Source: Neckera pumila
Taxonomy: Eukaryota > Streptophyta > Bryopsida > Hypnales > Neckeraceae
NCBI GenBank assembly: GCA_963969595.1
Contig: OZ018417.1
Span: 1,180,501 to 1,244,500 of the forward strand
Length of the DNA: 64,000 nt
Direction of reading: 5' to 3'
This document shows positions 12,726-25,001 of this stretch, piece after piece; within the stretch, counting starts at the first letter, position 1, and each line of letters begins with the position of its first letter. The position numbers and the translations under genes were made by a program. The notes below the pieces were generated by a model, which was not told where the DNA came from, made no database searches, and saw nothing but the letters and a program-made list of their open reading frames with translations.

Positions 12726-14263
12726 CAAAGTAGCTGGTCATAGCCAGCACTCATGGCAATTCTGGTTGTCTAGTTTTGGTAAGTGGTGAGGCTCGGAAGT
12801 GAAGAGCAGTTGAAGATTAGATTATTGAGAATTTCAGATAGTAAATTACAGTTGAGTTTCTGTGCTGTGAATTTGAGAGGATGATTAGTGCTTCTTCTGC
12901 GCTGTGGATGATTAGTGGCGCTTCTTAGCAAGCTTCGATTGTCAGGCGCTTTAGATTCTAGAAGCACCATGCGCTAGACTATTGTGATTGTAAAAGATTC
13001 AGGGTTTTTAAGGCTTAGGGTTTAGGGTAAAGTCACCTTGGGTATATGAGCGACTCTTTCTGAAATATTTCCTTAAAATTTGCAGGTATAGAAAAATTGC
13101 GTGTTTCCAACCTTTGGGGATCAGAGTGTAAGTGACAATGTTAGGAAACTCGAGGAATTTGAGGATTATTTGCAACAATGTGGCGAGATTTGTACAGGGA
13201 GCTTGTTCTTTTAGCAACTTATCTGAGAGCACAATGCGTAGGGGTCCCAAATTGAAGTTGCAATGGAAGCATGTGACCTAGTGGCACCTTGAGGTCAAGT
13301 ATCAGGCGAATCAGCCAATCACACTGGTCACTCCGTATGACTATCCCTCAAGTTTGACCACCAAACCCTATTGTGATGCTTGATATGATAGGTCCTAGGT
13401 GATGTAACAAATGGTTGCATTCGAAGTTTCAAATTGTGATTTTGTTCTCCATTTTCAACCAAATAATTTGAATAATGCCTTGCTGGAAAGGTACTGACAA
13501 TGCAGCTATCATAATTCTCCTAGCGCAAAGTATTAAGATCACGGCTAGCATTTGAAGGTGTGCAACAATATTGATGAAGAGGAGGCAACAAGCTGTTGTT
13601 TATGTGATATTATTTGCTCATTTCTGTGTCAAATCCTGCAATTGATAGCTAGTTGGTAAGCTGTGAACATTGTACTTCTAAGAAAGGATTACCTGTTTTC
13701 AATATTGCGATTGCAAAAATCGCTTGCCGTTTGTTGGCGAGGGATTCTAATTACATTTAGTGTCTCTTTAATGTCTTTTTTCAGATTTTGATTCTAATTA
13801 ATGTCCAATGATACCTCCTCCTACTTTTTTTTTCTTCGTCAATGCAACTTCAAAGCAACTTGGACTGATTTGACTTGATTAGTTCTTCCTGACTCACTTG
13901 TACCAGATTGCTTGGTGTGATTGTAGGTCTTGATGTACCATGACCTTCTTGGCATGATGCAGCACCCCCATTATATGAAGGTATTCCATTTCTTCCAGAT
14001 TAAACTTAGTCAATTGTTAGCAAACTTCTTTCTTGGAAGTTATAATAGATTCAGTGAACTTGTTGAATTCTAAACTTCATATCTGGGTTGTTTTTCCCTA
14101 GTTCTAGTGATTGTGACTAAGGCAGCAATTCCATCTTCTAAGATAGGAAATTCACAGAAATCACAAGAATGTTCCAAAATTCTATTTTATTTTGTTGAAG
14201 ATTTATGAATTATTTTGCCTGAATTTGGAAAATAAATAAGTAGTGATTAGGACAACGTTTTAG
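12726..14263. other. No gene recognised between captured fragments
   Basis: Scattered short open frames with no family resemblance. It is probably intron or spacer of the fragments on either side. Confidence 0.4.
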
Positions 14264-16319
14264 GTGACACCAAAATTCTTGAAGCAGTATATAAATCTGG
14301 GCAACGTGATCCAGGAGGCGCTAAGACATTTTGACCATGAAGAGAATACCACCTTTTGGGACGACCACAATGTGCAAGTGTTTTAGCAACTCCTGTCCTC
14401 TCTGTTTCTCTAGTTAACACAGAAATTCATAAATTTCTCTATTAGAACCATGCATCTCCTTGAATCATAGATATAAATTACAAGATTTATTTGACCAACA
14501 AGTGGCAAGGTGGCAGCAATGCAAGACTTCAGGAGATGCTTGAGGTTCCCCACGCCATCACATGGCTGGGAGAGCCGGGAAGATGCTTCACATTTAATCA
14601 CGTTGTTGGTGAACAAATTTCTTAGGTCAGGATTTTCGTGCTTGTTGACCGCGTAATGCATTGTGTGCAGTATTAGTTTTTAATCAATGTTAGCAACAAT
14701 CTCATCGCTTTCTCTGTGATTATTATAGGAAAAGCTGTTTAGTGTGGCTGGAATACCCATCATGGAGAATTGTATGTCTGGCTACAATATCTGCATGCTT
14801 GCTTATGGCCAGGTGAGCATTTGTGTATGAAAGATTTTATCCTTTATCCTAAATTTGGGGCTGAGAAGTTTTTGAGGTTCTCATTAAGCAATTCATTTCA
14901 ATATTGCAAAGACTGTTTCGCTTATCCGTCCTCACCTTGCAAATACTTTTGCTAAGACATTCACTGTCAAGCCAGCAATGCCCCTTCTTAGTGGTTGCAC
15001 ATATCCATGTATACCTGAGAACAATCATATCTTATCTCTCAAAATACCAGGATGTAATTTAAATGGGTTGTGGCATGATCTTTAACAGACTGGAAGCGGC
15101 AAAACACACACAGTGCTTGGAGATATCACCAACCTTGACAATCAAGAAAATGATAATTGTGGGATGACAGTGCGCATTTTTGAGTACCTGTTTTCAAAAA
15201 TCCAGAGGTAATGAGGCTTGCACATGTAGTTATGCGGTTTTAGGATCGCCAATCTTCTTGTACGTGCAATCACCGATCTTAATTTTATCCAAAATGGAGA
15301 TCTATTCTTGTCTTTGCCTAGTAATCTGGCAATTTTAAAGTCTGCCGTAAGGCACCCTAGAGACTTGCTCAAGCAATTGAATGGGTGTCTAAATCCTTTC
15401 AAAGGGACTAGCATTAAGGAGGGCAAGATTGCCTTTGTGATAATCTAGTGACTGATTGAACTGATCTAAGAAACCGCAGGAATAGAAGACCGACAACTAG
15501 AGCAGCTACAATTTGTTTGCAAGTGCTCCTTTCTGGAAAATTTTAATGAACAAATCACAGATCTTTTAGAGCCCTCTTCGGCTAATCTTAAAGTACGTCT
15601 ATTTTTTTATTACATTTAATCCGCATATCTTTAGTCTAAGTTGCAATACTGGCACACAACTTTCTGCCATAGTACGTTCAGTGGAATTGTCAGTTCGTAT
15701 CGACGCATTCTCTCCTTCTAAATGTTTTGGTCATAATGAAAGAGTTACTCGAAAAATCTATTGTATATATTACAAAAACACATCCTTAATTTAAAAACAA
15801 GGGTAGCACAGTCCATGTAACTCCTATTTTATTGCAATTTGGCAAACTAACTTGAAAGATTCAGTCTTTACTGATCTTGACCACCTTCTATTATCTGAAT
15901 GACTGGCAGATGCGAGAGGATTCAAAAAAGGATCTATCTGTAGAAATCTTTGCTGAAATGTTCGTCAACAACGTATAAAGTGTGATCTTGTCACTCCGAA
16001 AGGGAGCCGCCAACAAGAAAGGTGCTTCCGCAAAGATGAATCGAGAAAGCAGCCGCTCACAGTGTATACACCCGCATCATAGAAAGCAAGGTATGCTGGA
16101 CATAGATCTCTAAAAGGTCACAACTGTACATTGGGGAGAATGTTGGAAAGCGTTGGGATTCTTCTTCGATATCTCAATTTTTTTTAAGCTCTAGATTTTG
16201 TTCGTTTGATTAACTCTGTCATGTGCATTGGTTATATCTGGGTGCAGTGGATGACCAATTCTACAAGAAATATGCGCTTTGGACGATTGAATCTGGTGGA
16301 TCTTGCAGGGTCAGAACGG
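14264..16319 (+). pseudogene. Kinesin-12-like motor domain fragment, broken
   Basis: Seven exons read as the N-terminal half of a plant kinesin-12 motor, ATP-driven motors that act on phragmoplast microtubules. Approximate exons: 14264-14377, 14516-14625, 14729-14812, 15089-15207, 15480-15592, 15910-16090, 16248-16319. Recognisable parts in order are FWDDHNVQV, AITWLGEPGRCFTFNHVVGE, EKLFSVAGIP, NCMSGYNICMLAYGQ, the P-loop TGSGKTHT, GMTVRIFEYLFSKIQR, CKCSFLENFNEQITDLLEPS, the switch I region MNRESSRS and the switch II region LNLVDLAGSER. Lesions: TAG replaces the expected Gln codon at the end of exon 2, there is an in-frame TAA after FVNNV in exon 6, and one base is lost just after MNRESS. The rest of the motor, stalk and tail are absent. 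It lies inside the candidate CACTA element, so it may be a captured gene piece. Confidence 0.85.
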
Positions 16320-16639
16320 TATGATATACACCTGCTTGGCACTATTGCCATGTACTATAGCTAGTATTGGAAACGTAGTCGCGTGGCCAACAATAGTTGT
16401 GATTGTAGAAAGTGTGATGCATAGGATGGTAGTATGCAAAATTGCAAATGTATAAATGCCATTCTTTGAATAATTATATGATTACACAGAAATAAATTGT
16501 GAGATTCAATAGTTTCATAGTTAATTACATACATGTGGACCATTTCATTTCAATGTTGTAGACAATGTAGATTTGTTTGGAGAATGAGAATGCTATACAA
16601 ATTTTCAAGAGGGTATGAAATAATCGTATGCCATATGAA

Positions 16640-16913
16640 ACATTTGACATGTGCATTCACAAATCACAATTGATAATTGTCACGAAAGTATCCAAATCAA
16701 CAATTGAATCAACACCTTTTTGTTCCAAAAGTGCCCAAATCAATAACCAAATCAACACTTCTTTGACCAAAAGTACTCAAAAGTGTCATAATCAACAACT
16801 GAATCAACACTTTTTTGTTACGCAATTTTGAGTCAACACGTCCAAATCAACAAAAAAAATCAACACTTTTTTGTTAAATTTTTGTTAATTTGGACACGTT
16901 TTTTCTAGTAGTG
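16640..16913 (+). repeat. Subterminal repeats of the CACTA right end
   Basis: The motif AATCAACACTTTTTTGTT and close variants recur about five times, mixed with CCAAATCAA blocks, up to the end CTAGTAGTG. Clusters of short subterminal repeats are transposase-binding sites in known CACTA elements; here that role is inferred. Confidence 0.7.
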
Positions 16914-16916
16914 TAA

Positions 16917-18495
16917 AACTAGTCACATACAGTTAGTCCAATTCTTGAAGTCTCTCCACATCTCACCCCCAAGTCCCCACAACTTCTTACTTCAAGTCTC
17001 GGGTGCATTTTACTACGGCGCCACACTTCACGCGGTGATGCCACCCTTCACACCGGCACTGCAACACGGGCCCTCCTGCCACTAGTATTGGTCCTCCCGC
17101 CCAACACGAGGCACCTAACCTTAGTCAGCCCCACTTCACATAGCCGTGGTGTTTCTACCACAAACCTAGATCCCATGTCAAGTTCCACAGCGCGAGGATA
17201 TGACCACATTATACCCTCCTTCACTTAGAGCACTTGATGTCCTCATCAAGATTAGCCATGGGTCCCCCTCTCACACCAGTCTTGACAAGATGGGGAGGCA
17301 ATTGATGGAGCGTGCAGTGCAATCCAAGCATAAAATGATGGACCGCATCCCGAGCAGAAATCATAATAGGTAAGTGATAGGGACATCACTCTTTGTTAGT
17401 GGGGGGAGAAAAGTTGCATGCTACTCCCCACGAAACCCCACCCGGGGACAAAAAAATGTAAAGTAGAAAATAAAAGAAAAATACACTTAAGCAAAATATC
17501 AGTGTAGTTAGAAACAATTCAGTTTTTGTGTGTAGGGGTAAGAGAGTTCTAATCCTGAATATGATGATAATATCACACACACACACATACACAAACATAC
17601 ACAATTTTATAGAACCCAATAAAAATTAATTAAAAAAATACCACATTTTTCTAGTTTTTTCCTATAAGTTGATCATTATCCAAAATTGTTATAATCTAAA
17701 CATCTCACAATTGATATTCTCCACAATTAATTCTATGCATACAAGATAAAGTAGTCTTTCTTTTTGTGTAATTAAAATTAAAAATCTCAAGCAGATCCGT
17801 GTATAAAAAAAGTACCAAGGTGAGACAACGCATTTACAACCACTGTTTTCAAAAAGTTGGTAAGCCTTGAGGGGTTAATATGATTTTTAGACATTAAAAT
17901 GATCTTTTTTAATTTGACCAACCAAGGAATTGAAACTTATTAGTATAAGTTTATACTCCAATATGAAATTTTGGAAAATTTTCAAAATTGAATGTTTTAT
18001 TGCCATATGAAGTTTCGACCTACTACCACGATCTAATTAGATTCTAATTGTAGAATGATACAGAAACTTGGTTTACACCATGATGTTTTAAACTATAATA
18101 TACACCTATTAATAGTAAAAAAAGATTTTTCAAGCTTATTTTGTATTTAATATGAATTTTCTAATTATTCCTTTAGAAAATCATGATAATTTCAAATTTT
18201 CACAACTGACTGAATATGAAATTCTTATGACTTGTAGAAGACGTATGAGCTGATTTATAAAAAAATCTAAAAATCCATATATATTCAATGACAAAATGGA
18301 GCATCTAAAGTGAAATGAAATGAAGATTGATTGCATGGTCATTGAATCTAGTATTTTCTTAAATAAAAGAGGGTCTAATATGCTTACAAATAGGAATCTA
18401 AAATATACTTCAAAGCCTAAAAATATGTAAACAATAAACAATAACAAATGAAATTTGTCTCAAAATGCACATCTCTAGAATTTTTTTCTACTATG
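16917..18495. other. Intergenic, no gene seen
   Basis: 16970-17360 is less AT-rich but has no sustained frame I recognise. A short CA-type microsatellite lies near 17573-17603. The remainder is AT-rich spacer downstream of the receptor-kinase stop codon. Confidence 0.5.
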
Positions 18496-21400
18496 CTAAC
18501 TTATTATTTCACTTTCACTAGAAAATAATGTAGAATTTCTTGAAATTGAATCTATGTTGGCATCATTTTTGTATCCAATACATGATATCAAGCTCTCTAA
18601 TTCCGAGCCCTCCATGACACTTGGCTCCACCATTTCATTCAAAGGAAGTTCCAATTTCATCTTCCCTTGCAATGCTATTTGCACATCATTCATAGATGGA
18701 CGTCGATCAGGATTTTGTTCAAGGCATGAAAGAACAATATTGAGAAGTTGTAACACTTCCATTTCTTCGTCATTGAATAAACCCATTGATGGATCAATCA
18801 AATCCTTGAGCTTTCCTTCATCGTATAATATCCATGCCTATAAAATTCAAACAACTTAATAGTTAAATGGCTAATTAGATAAATGTAGAAAACTAAAAAA
18901 ATTGACTTGAATATTTAAAACAGGTAAAAATATGAATATGTAAAATATACATCCATGTATGGTTGAAATTTCAATCTATTTGAAGAATACACAATTCATA
19001 TATTGTAAAACTTTACTTTCATCTCAAAAATAAAACAAGTTAATAAATTAAATATGGTTTTACAAATGATACAAAATTAGAATCATAAGCCATGATGAGT
19101 TTGTAATATTATTCATTGAAAAATATGGATGAGAAATCTAATACAATATAAAATTTAGTAGTCAAATTGTACCCAGCTAGGCAAATAAACTTTATTTGCA
19201 GGCATCGAAGGATCGATATTTTTTCGTCCACTAATAACCTCCAAACATAAAACTCCAAAACTGTAAACATCAGCTTTTTCGCTTAATTGTCCATACAATA
19301 CATACTCTGGAGCAAGGTAACCTCTGCAAGTAAAGTAAACATTTCCACAATTATGAAAAAAAATGCATACATGTATTCATTAAATTTACGCCTACAATAT
19401 TCTCAAATCAATGATTTATATTAAAGTCTTTACTAATAGAAAGATTAATTAAACAAAACGTTTAAATAATTTCAAAGCATTGACCATTAAAGACCACCAA
19501 TATTTCATGTACATATTAAAAGTCAGTTGGACTTAATTCAATTTTCACTCAAGGATAGATACAAAAATCATTATATGCTATTGACAAAAATGTAACAAAT
19601 CAATTTTATGCTCAATGTCATTATAAAATCCACAATGACATTGTTGTTTCTTTGATATATAAAGTCCAAAGTAGTCAAATTGAATTCTCCAATCAAACTT
19701 TCATTTCACGTGACATAAAAGCCTTTAACAATATTTGTAAGTGAAAGGTAACAATAGACTATATAATGTATGTGGTCAACCCTACATAACTTGGAAGATG
19801 AAAAGGTAGAAAGGAATATGTATGTATGTACATATATATCCAATCTAACTTAGATTTCTTTTTCATTTAAACGAACAACAAAATGAGCTTGAGAGAACAA
19901 TGTTTTAATCTAGACTTGATGCTACTAGAAAAATCAAATAATAAATTCAATTGAGGCATATATTAGGAGGATTTCTTAAAAATTGAAGAAGCTTATTTGG
20001 TAATGATCAGTTGACATATATACTCACCTTGTTCCTGCTACATTTGCTGTAGAAATATGTATCTTTTCATCTGGAAATAACAAAGCTAAGCCAAAATCGG
20101 CAATTTTGGGTATATAATGAGCATCCAATAAAATATTGCTTGCTTTGATGTCTCTATGGATCACCCGTGGCTCAGCATATGTGTGTAGATAGTACAATCC
20201 TTGAGCCACACCCAAACATATATTGAAACGTATATGCCAAGTCATTGCCTCTTGTTTTTGGCCTTCTGGTCAAAGACAATCAACCAATGATATTAAATCT
20301 CCAAAAAAATCAAAACAACGCCTATGTACTTCGGGCAATTTTTTGATAAATTGCCGAGTTATTTATGTATTCCAACAACAATTTAATAAATTTCTCTTAA
20401 AAATAGTTGGAATATATTAATATAATAATAGTCCTATTGCTAATGTAAAAAGAATTATTGCTAGTGAAGCTCTTCAATAAATTTGCCCACAATAAGAAAT
20501 ATACTATGTGCTATTTATTTGATTTTGAAACTTACTCAATAGGCATTGCTCCACGTCCATGTTTTCAACATACTCGTAGACCAACATACGTTCTTTTCCA
20601 CGCATGCAATAGCCTTTTAGATTTACCAAGTTCCGATGTTTCATTTTGGTGATAAAGACGACTTCATTCAAAAAGTCATCTACTTCACCATGTGTAGCAC
20701 TCTTCGGTTCAAGTTTTTTTATTGCCACAACATTTCCATTTGACAGCATGCCCTACAATAAAATATATAATTAGATAAAAATGAATGATTGAAAGTTCTT
20801 CAAAATACTTGAATCAGCTAAAACATACAATGAATCAACATTGGTAACTTTCAATGAGTACCAACAATTAATGATAATTTTCAATCACAATAAGCTTCAT
20901 ATACAACCAAAGCATTAAGAACGTTTATTGAACACAATAATAAACATGCATCAATCATCTATAAACAAGTAGGAATTATATCAACAATATATATTAAGTG
21001 TGATAACAAACCTTGTACACTGTTCCAAAGCTTCCTTGACCCAACTTTGTCATTTCATTGAAGTCTTGTGTGGCAAAGCGGAGCTCATTGTACAAAAATG
21101 GTTGAGGATTGACTTCAAATTTGGCAAATTCTACATCAAAGTTAAAGTTGACTTATCAAATTAGATGAAGATCCAACATATCTAAACACTTGTAAATAGA
21201 TGCTTTATTTTTTAACATCAAAACTAAGAATAAAGAATGCAAAAGTAGGAAAACTTACTGTTTTCATATTCCACTTGTACTTTGTGCAATTTGAGCTTTG
21301 CATGTCTTTTGAACATTATTCCAAAGCTTGTTGCAAAAAAAAGTACGATAGAAACACTAATTGTTGCAATAATGATTGCAAGGCGTTGAGATTTTTTTGC

Positions 21401-23571
21401 TGCACAACAATAATTTTTATCAAACAATACATGTTTGTCAATAGTAGATTATCATATTTGTTGCCTATTTTCTCAATTATATTCATTAATTTATAAACTT
21501 ATTAAATATTAAAAAATAGAGTAAAATTCAACAATAATGTACACTAAGTGAGTCTCAAATCTATAGTCGAGTTTACAACATCATGTTATATTATTTACAA
21601 GCATATGAAAATATATTTTGGCAACTAACAAATGGATGTAATAAATAAATATGCACTAGAATAGATTTATTTTACATAGAATGAATATATTTCAAAGGTT
21701 ATTTGTAAAATGCATGTCAAATAATAAAGGATTATTTGTTTGAGCATCAAATGATAAATGTTCCAAGACCAATACTTACCGACACGTATCATATGGGGTA
21801 TTATATTGCAATCTCCTTCACAAAAGCACTTCCTGACACCCTCTGACTTGGTGGAATTATAACAGTACGGGCTACCATCGAGTCTAAGCCAAAGATGACC
21901 ATTTGTTAGTCTTTTTTTCAACGATGGAACAACATTAGTTAAAAAGTAAGCTTCATATTCATGTGCTTTTTCATTTAAAGCAAATTTGAATTAAGATATT
22001 GAACTAATAATGATAGCAACAATTTCAATTTCCCTATTTTAATTAAAAAATATTTGCTTGGTTTCTAACCTGAAATAAATAATTTTTTGACCATTGTCAA
22101 AGTCATGTGGCATATGTTTGACGTCGGTAATAGAATTATTTTTCAAATTCACAATTCCTCCAATTGTTTGGCTTTGATTCATGCTAGTTGTTGCATTAAC
22201 TATTTCTTGAAGACGAGTGTAATTTAAAATCCCTGAAATGGCATTATTCTCAAGGTTCCTGCAACATTATGGTACATAGGGTCATGCAACAAATCTACCA
22301 TTTTGTATTTTCTCACTATTATTTGAAGACAAACACACTACTCTTGTACAAAAAGAATTATACAATACATCTATCCTCAACTTCAAACATCTCATATTTG
22401 TAACAAAAATTGAACAACTTAACAAATATAGTATTTTAAGTGAAAGCTCTAAATATTGACCTATAATTTGATACAATCAACAAATAATGACCTCATACCA
22501 TCCTATGAATGAAATCCCTTAATTTTGAGTATACATAAAAGTAATAATCCCTAGGAAATAAGAATAATAAATAATAACTTGATTTGGAATGAGACCACTT
22601 ACAATTCTAATAGCTGAAAATCTCTTAAGAGTGATTCAAGAAAGGATCCTGACAAATTGTTGTTGTTGAGTTTTCTGTGCAATTGTGCATCATCATCAAG
22701 CAATTAGATTCATGCCAAGCATCTACAATAGCTTCACTGTTTTCATTTAGTTACATTTTTACACACCTAAAACACTACATTGTGGTAATATTGTTGTTTG
22801 TGGAACTTAATATTACATCCAAAACCAACCAAAACCAAGTTTCTTTATTCTAAAATTTTCAATTGAAGTATATTGATTTTGTTATTGATATGCACCAATT
22901 CTAATCAAATCATACAACCTTGCAAAATGAAACATGTGAAAAAACACAAATGTAGCATGTATCCAAAGAATTGTTAGTTTAAAATGTACAATCTTAAATA
23001 ACTTGGTCTTATAGATGACACTATATGCCATTAATAGTATAGTTTTAGCCAAATCAAGTATTGAAAGCTATTCTACAAGCAATATTAAGCAAAATTGTTC
23101 AATAATGGGTTTAAAAGACAAAGTTAAGGAATAAGATTCACAACATACAGATAGGTTAAATTCTGAAGCTTTCCAAAAGTTTCTGGGATGGATCCTGAGA
23201 ATTGGTTATCAGATAGATCCAAAAACTGAAGAAAACTCAGATTCCCCAGCTCTTCGGGTATAGTCCCATTCAAGTAGTTGCCATACAAAGTCCTGTAACA
23301 ATAATCCAAAGTTGTGTTTATAAAATCTACCTTGAACATGCTTGACACTAAAATAATGTAAAATATACAGACACGGTAAGTAGCTCTACATTATCTAGGT
23401 CATTATCCTAGAATTATAAACTGCAAAAGACCTTTTACATAATTTTAGCACTTAGTTCTAGCCAAACCTCAAATATTAAAGCAATGGGGATTGTTACTTA
23501 CAATGCAATTAGCTTTGAAAGTCCCCCCAATTCAGATACCAATGGTCCTTCTAAACCAAAATTTCCAAGAT
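18496..23571 (-). CDS. LRR receptor-like kinase (LRR-VIII-like), 5' end not found
   Basis: Membrane Ser/Thr receptor kinase. Exons in transcript order: 23571-23502, 23292-23149, 22674-22603, 22258-22070, 21910-21780, 21399-21259, 21130-21012, 20752-20536, 20265-20028, 19323-19173, 18837-18496. All have GT-AG borders and stay in phase, giving 603 codons plus a stop. Domains: LRRs ([50 protein letters not shown]), a Cys-rich juxtamembrane part ([16 protein letters not shown]), a transmembrane helix ([16 protein letters not shown]) and a kinase. Kinase landmarks are intact: [38 protein letters not shown]. Unlike many LRR-VIII kinases, no malectin-like domain lies between the LRRs and the membrane. 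No signal peptide, start codon or first LRRs were found upstream; a hAT remnant begins about 220 bp beyond. It is either a 5'-truncated gene or one with unrecognised distant exons. Confidence 0.85.
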
Positions 23572-23789
23572 CTTTGAGAAAAATGATACACAATAAGTCA
23601 GCCCATTAGATTGCATAGAATTCAACTCTACACAAGACTAAGCTAAAAATTAATGTAATTCAAGTACTCACGCACTAAGCACTTGCAAAAATCCTAAATC
23701 CACAAGTGCAATTGTTGAAGTTCAGATGGTCAACAATTAAAATGTTGGAGCATTCATTTGTAAGGCAATACAATACTAGCTGCTTTAAA

Positions 23790-25001
23790 AATAGCAGAGG
23801 GACAACTTTACACATTGTATGTTGATAAGGCCACTGCATTTGTTGCAGACGAATTTTGGGCCTTTAAGAACATTTTGGAGTGTTTTCACAGTCAGATCCA
23901 CATGAAGTGGATGTCTGATCTAAATGATGAGTCTGCTCAACTTGTTTTTGTTGCTAATGGGGAGAAAAATTTGGGCTACACATGAAGGATCAGCTGTAGA
24001 CAAAGATGTCTTTGCAGCTCTAGTCACAGCAGTGAAGACCCAGTGCACAGGTATGTAATTCTTGCCTTCTTTAGATTACCCTTGGTAGCCTTTCTAGTAG
24101 ACTTTTTATGAACACTGTATTTCAAGTTTGCTTCAAATTTATGTATCTAAAGTCATTCAAACTTACATCTATGATTTGAAACTGTTGTTGGAACAGCAAA
24201 CCTTCCAACAAGTGTAGGTTGCTTAATGTTGCACTGAAAATTTTATGGTTTTTAGGTAGAGGTGAAGAACTGATGGCAAGGTTTCTTGAAGTCTTAGCTC
24301 TGGTTTTATTTTTTATATTTTAAGGTAAAGGATTGCCTAGTGATGTAATTCACCTCTAATGTATTTCTATCACTAAACTGTCAGTCATATACATCTTTTG
24401 TGCAGGGGCAGCTCGACAGCTATTGAGGGAGCTGGACACCCGTTTTCCTTCCCATTATGTTATGGACGCCCTTGGTGTTGTGTACCCCCAATATTGGTTG
24501 CAAGGTGAAGCTGAGGAGTGTTTTCCCAAGCACTTATCTGTTCTTATGTCCTACTACTATGAGCCGAAATTGGTTGAAGTGGACAAGGTGAAGCAACTAA
24601 TCCCTCCTATTCTAGATCGTCACAAGCTAGAGACTGAGCAAGGGTTGTTTAAACTTGCCATGGTCAATAATTCTAAAAAGCACATGGAATCCCATTTGAC
24701 TTGAGCCCTTTAACCCGCTTGTGGCATTATTTGATTCTTGCACTGTTCTTAAAGTCAAAGCATTTCCAGAGTATTACAAGTTGGCTCAAGTGGCAATTGT
24801 ACAGTTCTAGGTTTTGTTGAAGATGAGAGGTGTTTTAGTTCCTTGGCATTTCTCAAGAATAAATTGAGGAATTCCCTGGACACTCATTTAGAGTGTGTAG
24901 TAGGTATGTACTCTCAGAAAATTTTCACCTTGGAAAATTTTCCTTATGATGATGCATTTAACCAATGGACGGAAGGAGCAAACCGTCGTTATGGGCTTTG
25001 A
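23790..25001 (+). pseudogene. hAT-type transposase remnant (C-terminal half)
   Basis: Two exon-like blocks, about 23790-24050 and 24406-25001, joined by an intron with CAG|GTATGT and TGCAG|GG borders. The first reads LYTLYVDKATAFVADEFW and, after a frameshift near 23972, THEGSAVDKDVFAALVTA. The second reads LLRELDTRFPSHYVMDALGV, then shifts frame near 24705 to NPLVALFDSCTVLKVKAFPE and again near 24806 to VLGFVEDERCFSSLAFLKNK, ending RRYGL and TGA. The last part matches the hAT dimerisation region, as I recall it, of plant hAT-derived proteins (a FPEYYKLA-like segment followed by a VEDERCFS-like one). At least three frameshifts make it non-functional. The zinc finger, the first catalytic region and the element ends were not found. 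Confidence 0.75.

Larger units (their letters stand above)
6209..16913 (+). mobile_element. Candidate 10.7 kb CACTA (En/Spm-like) element carrying gene fragments
   Basis: The left end begins CACTACTAAAAATTGG. The right end, reverse-complemented, begins CACTACTAGAAAAAACG. Both continue into a CCAAAT(C/T)AACAAAA block followed by GTGTTGAT or ATGTTGAT, so similarity extends about 50 bp. The base triplet TAA lies directly outside both ends (6206-6208 and 16914-16916), as expected for the 3-bp duplication of this superfamily. The right end carries several subterminal repeats (separate entry). No TnpA or TnpD transposase was recognised inside, so it would be non-autonomous. The cargo is a decayed mobile-element gene, several exon fragments and part of a kinesin gene. 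A 3-bp match is weak alone; the pairing of these ends is inference. Confidence 0.55.

Noticed and set aside
23640..23720. An additional upstream exon of the receptor kinase (LVDLGFLQVLSA-like)
   Set aside because: It has a donor-like GTGAGT border but the phase that joins it to the next exon contains a stop codon.
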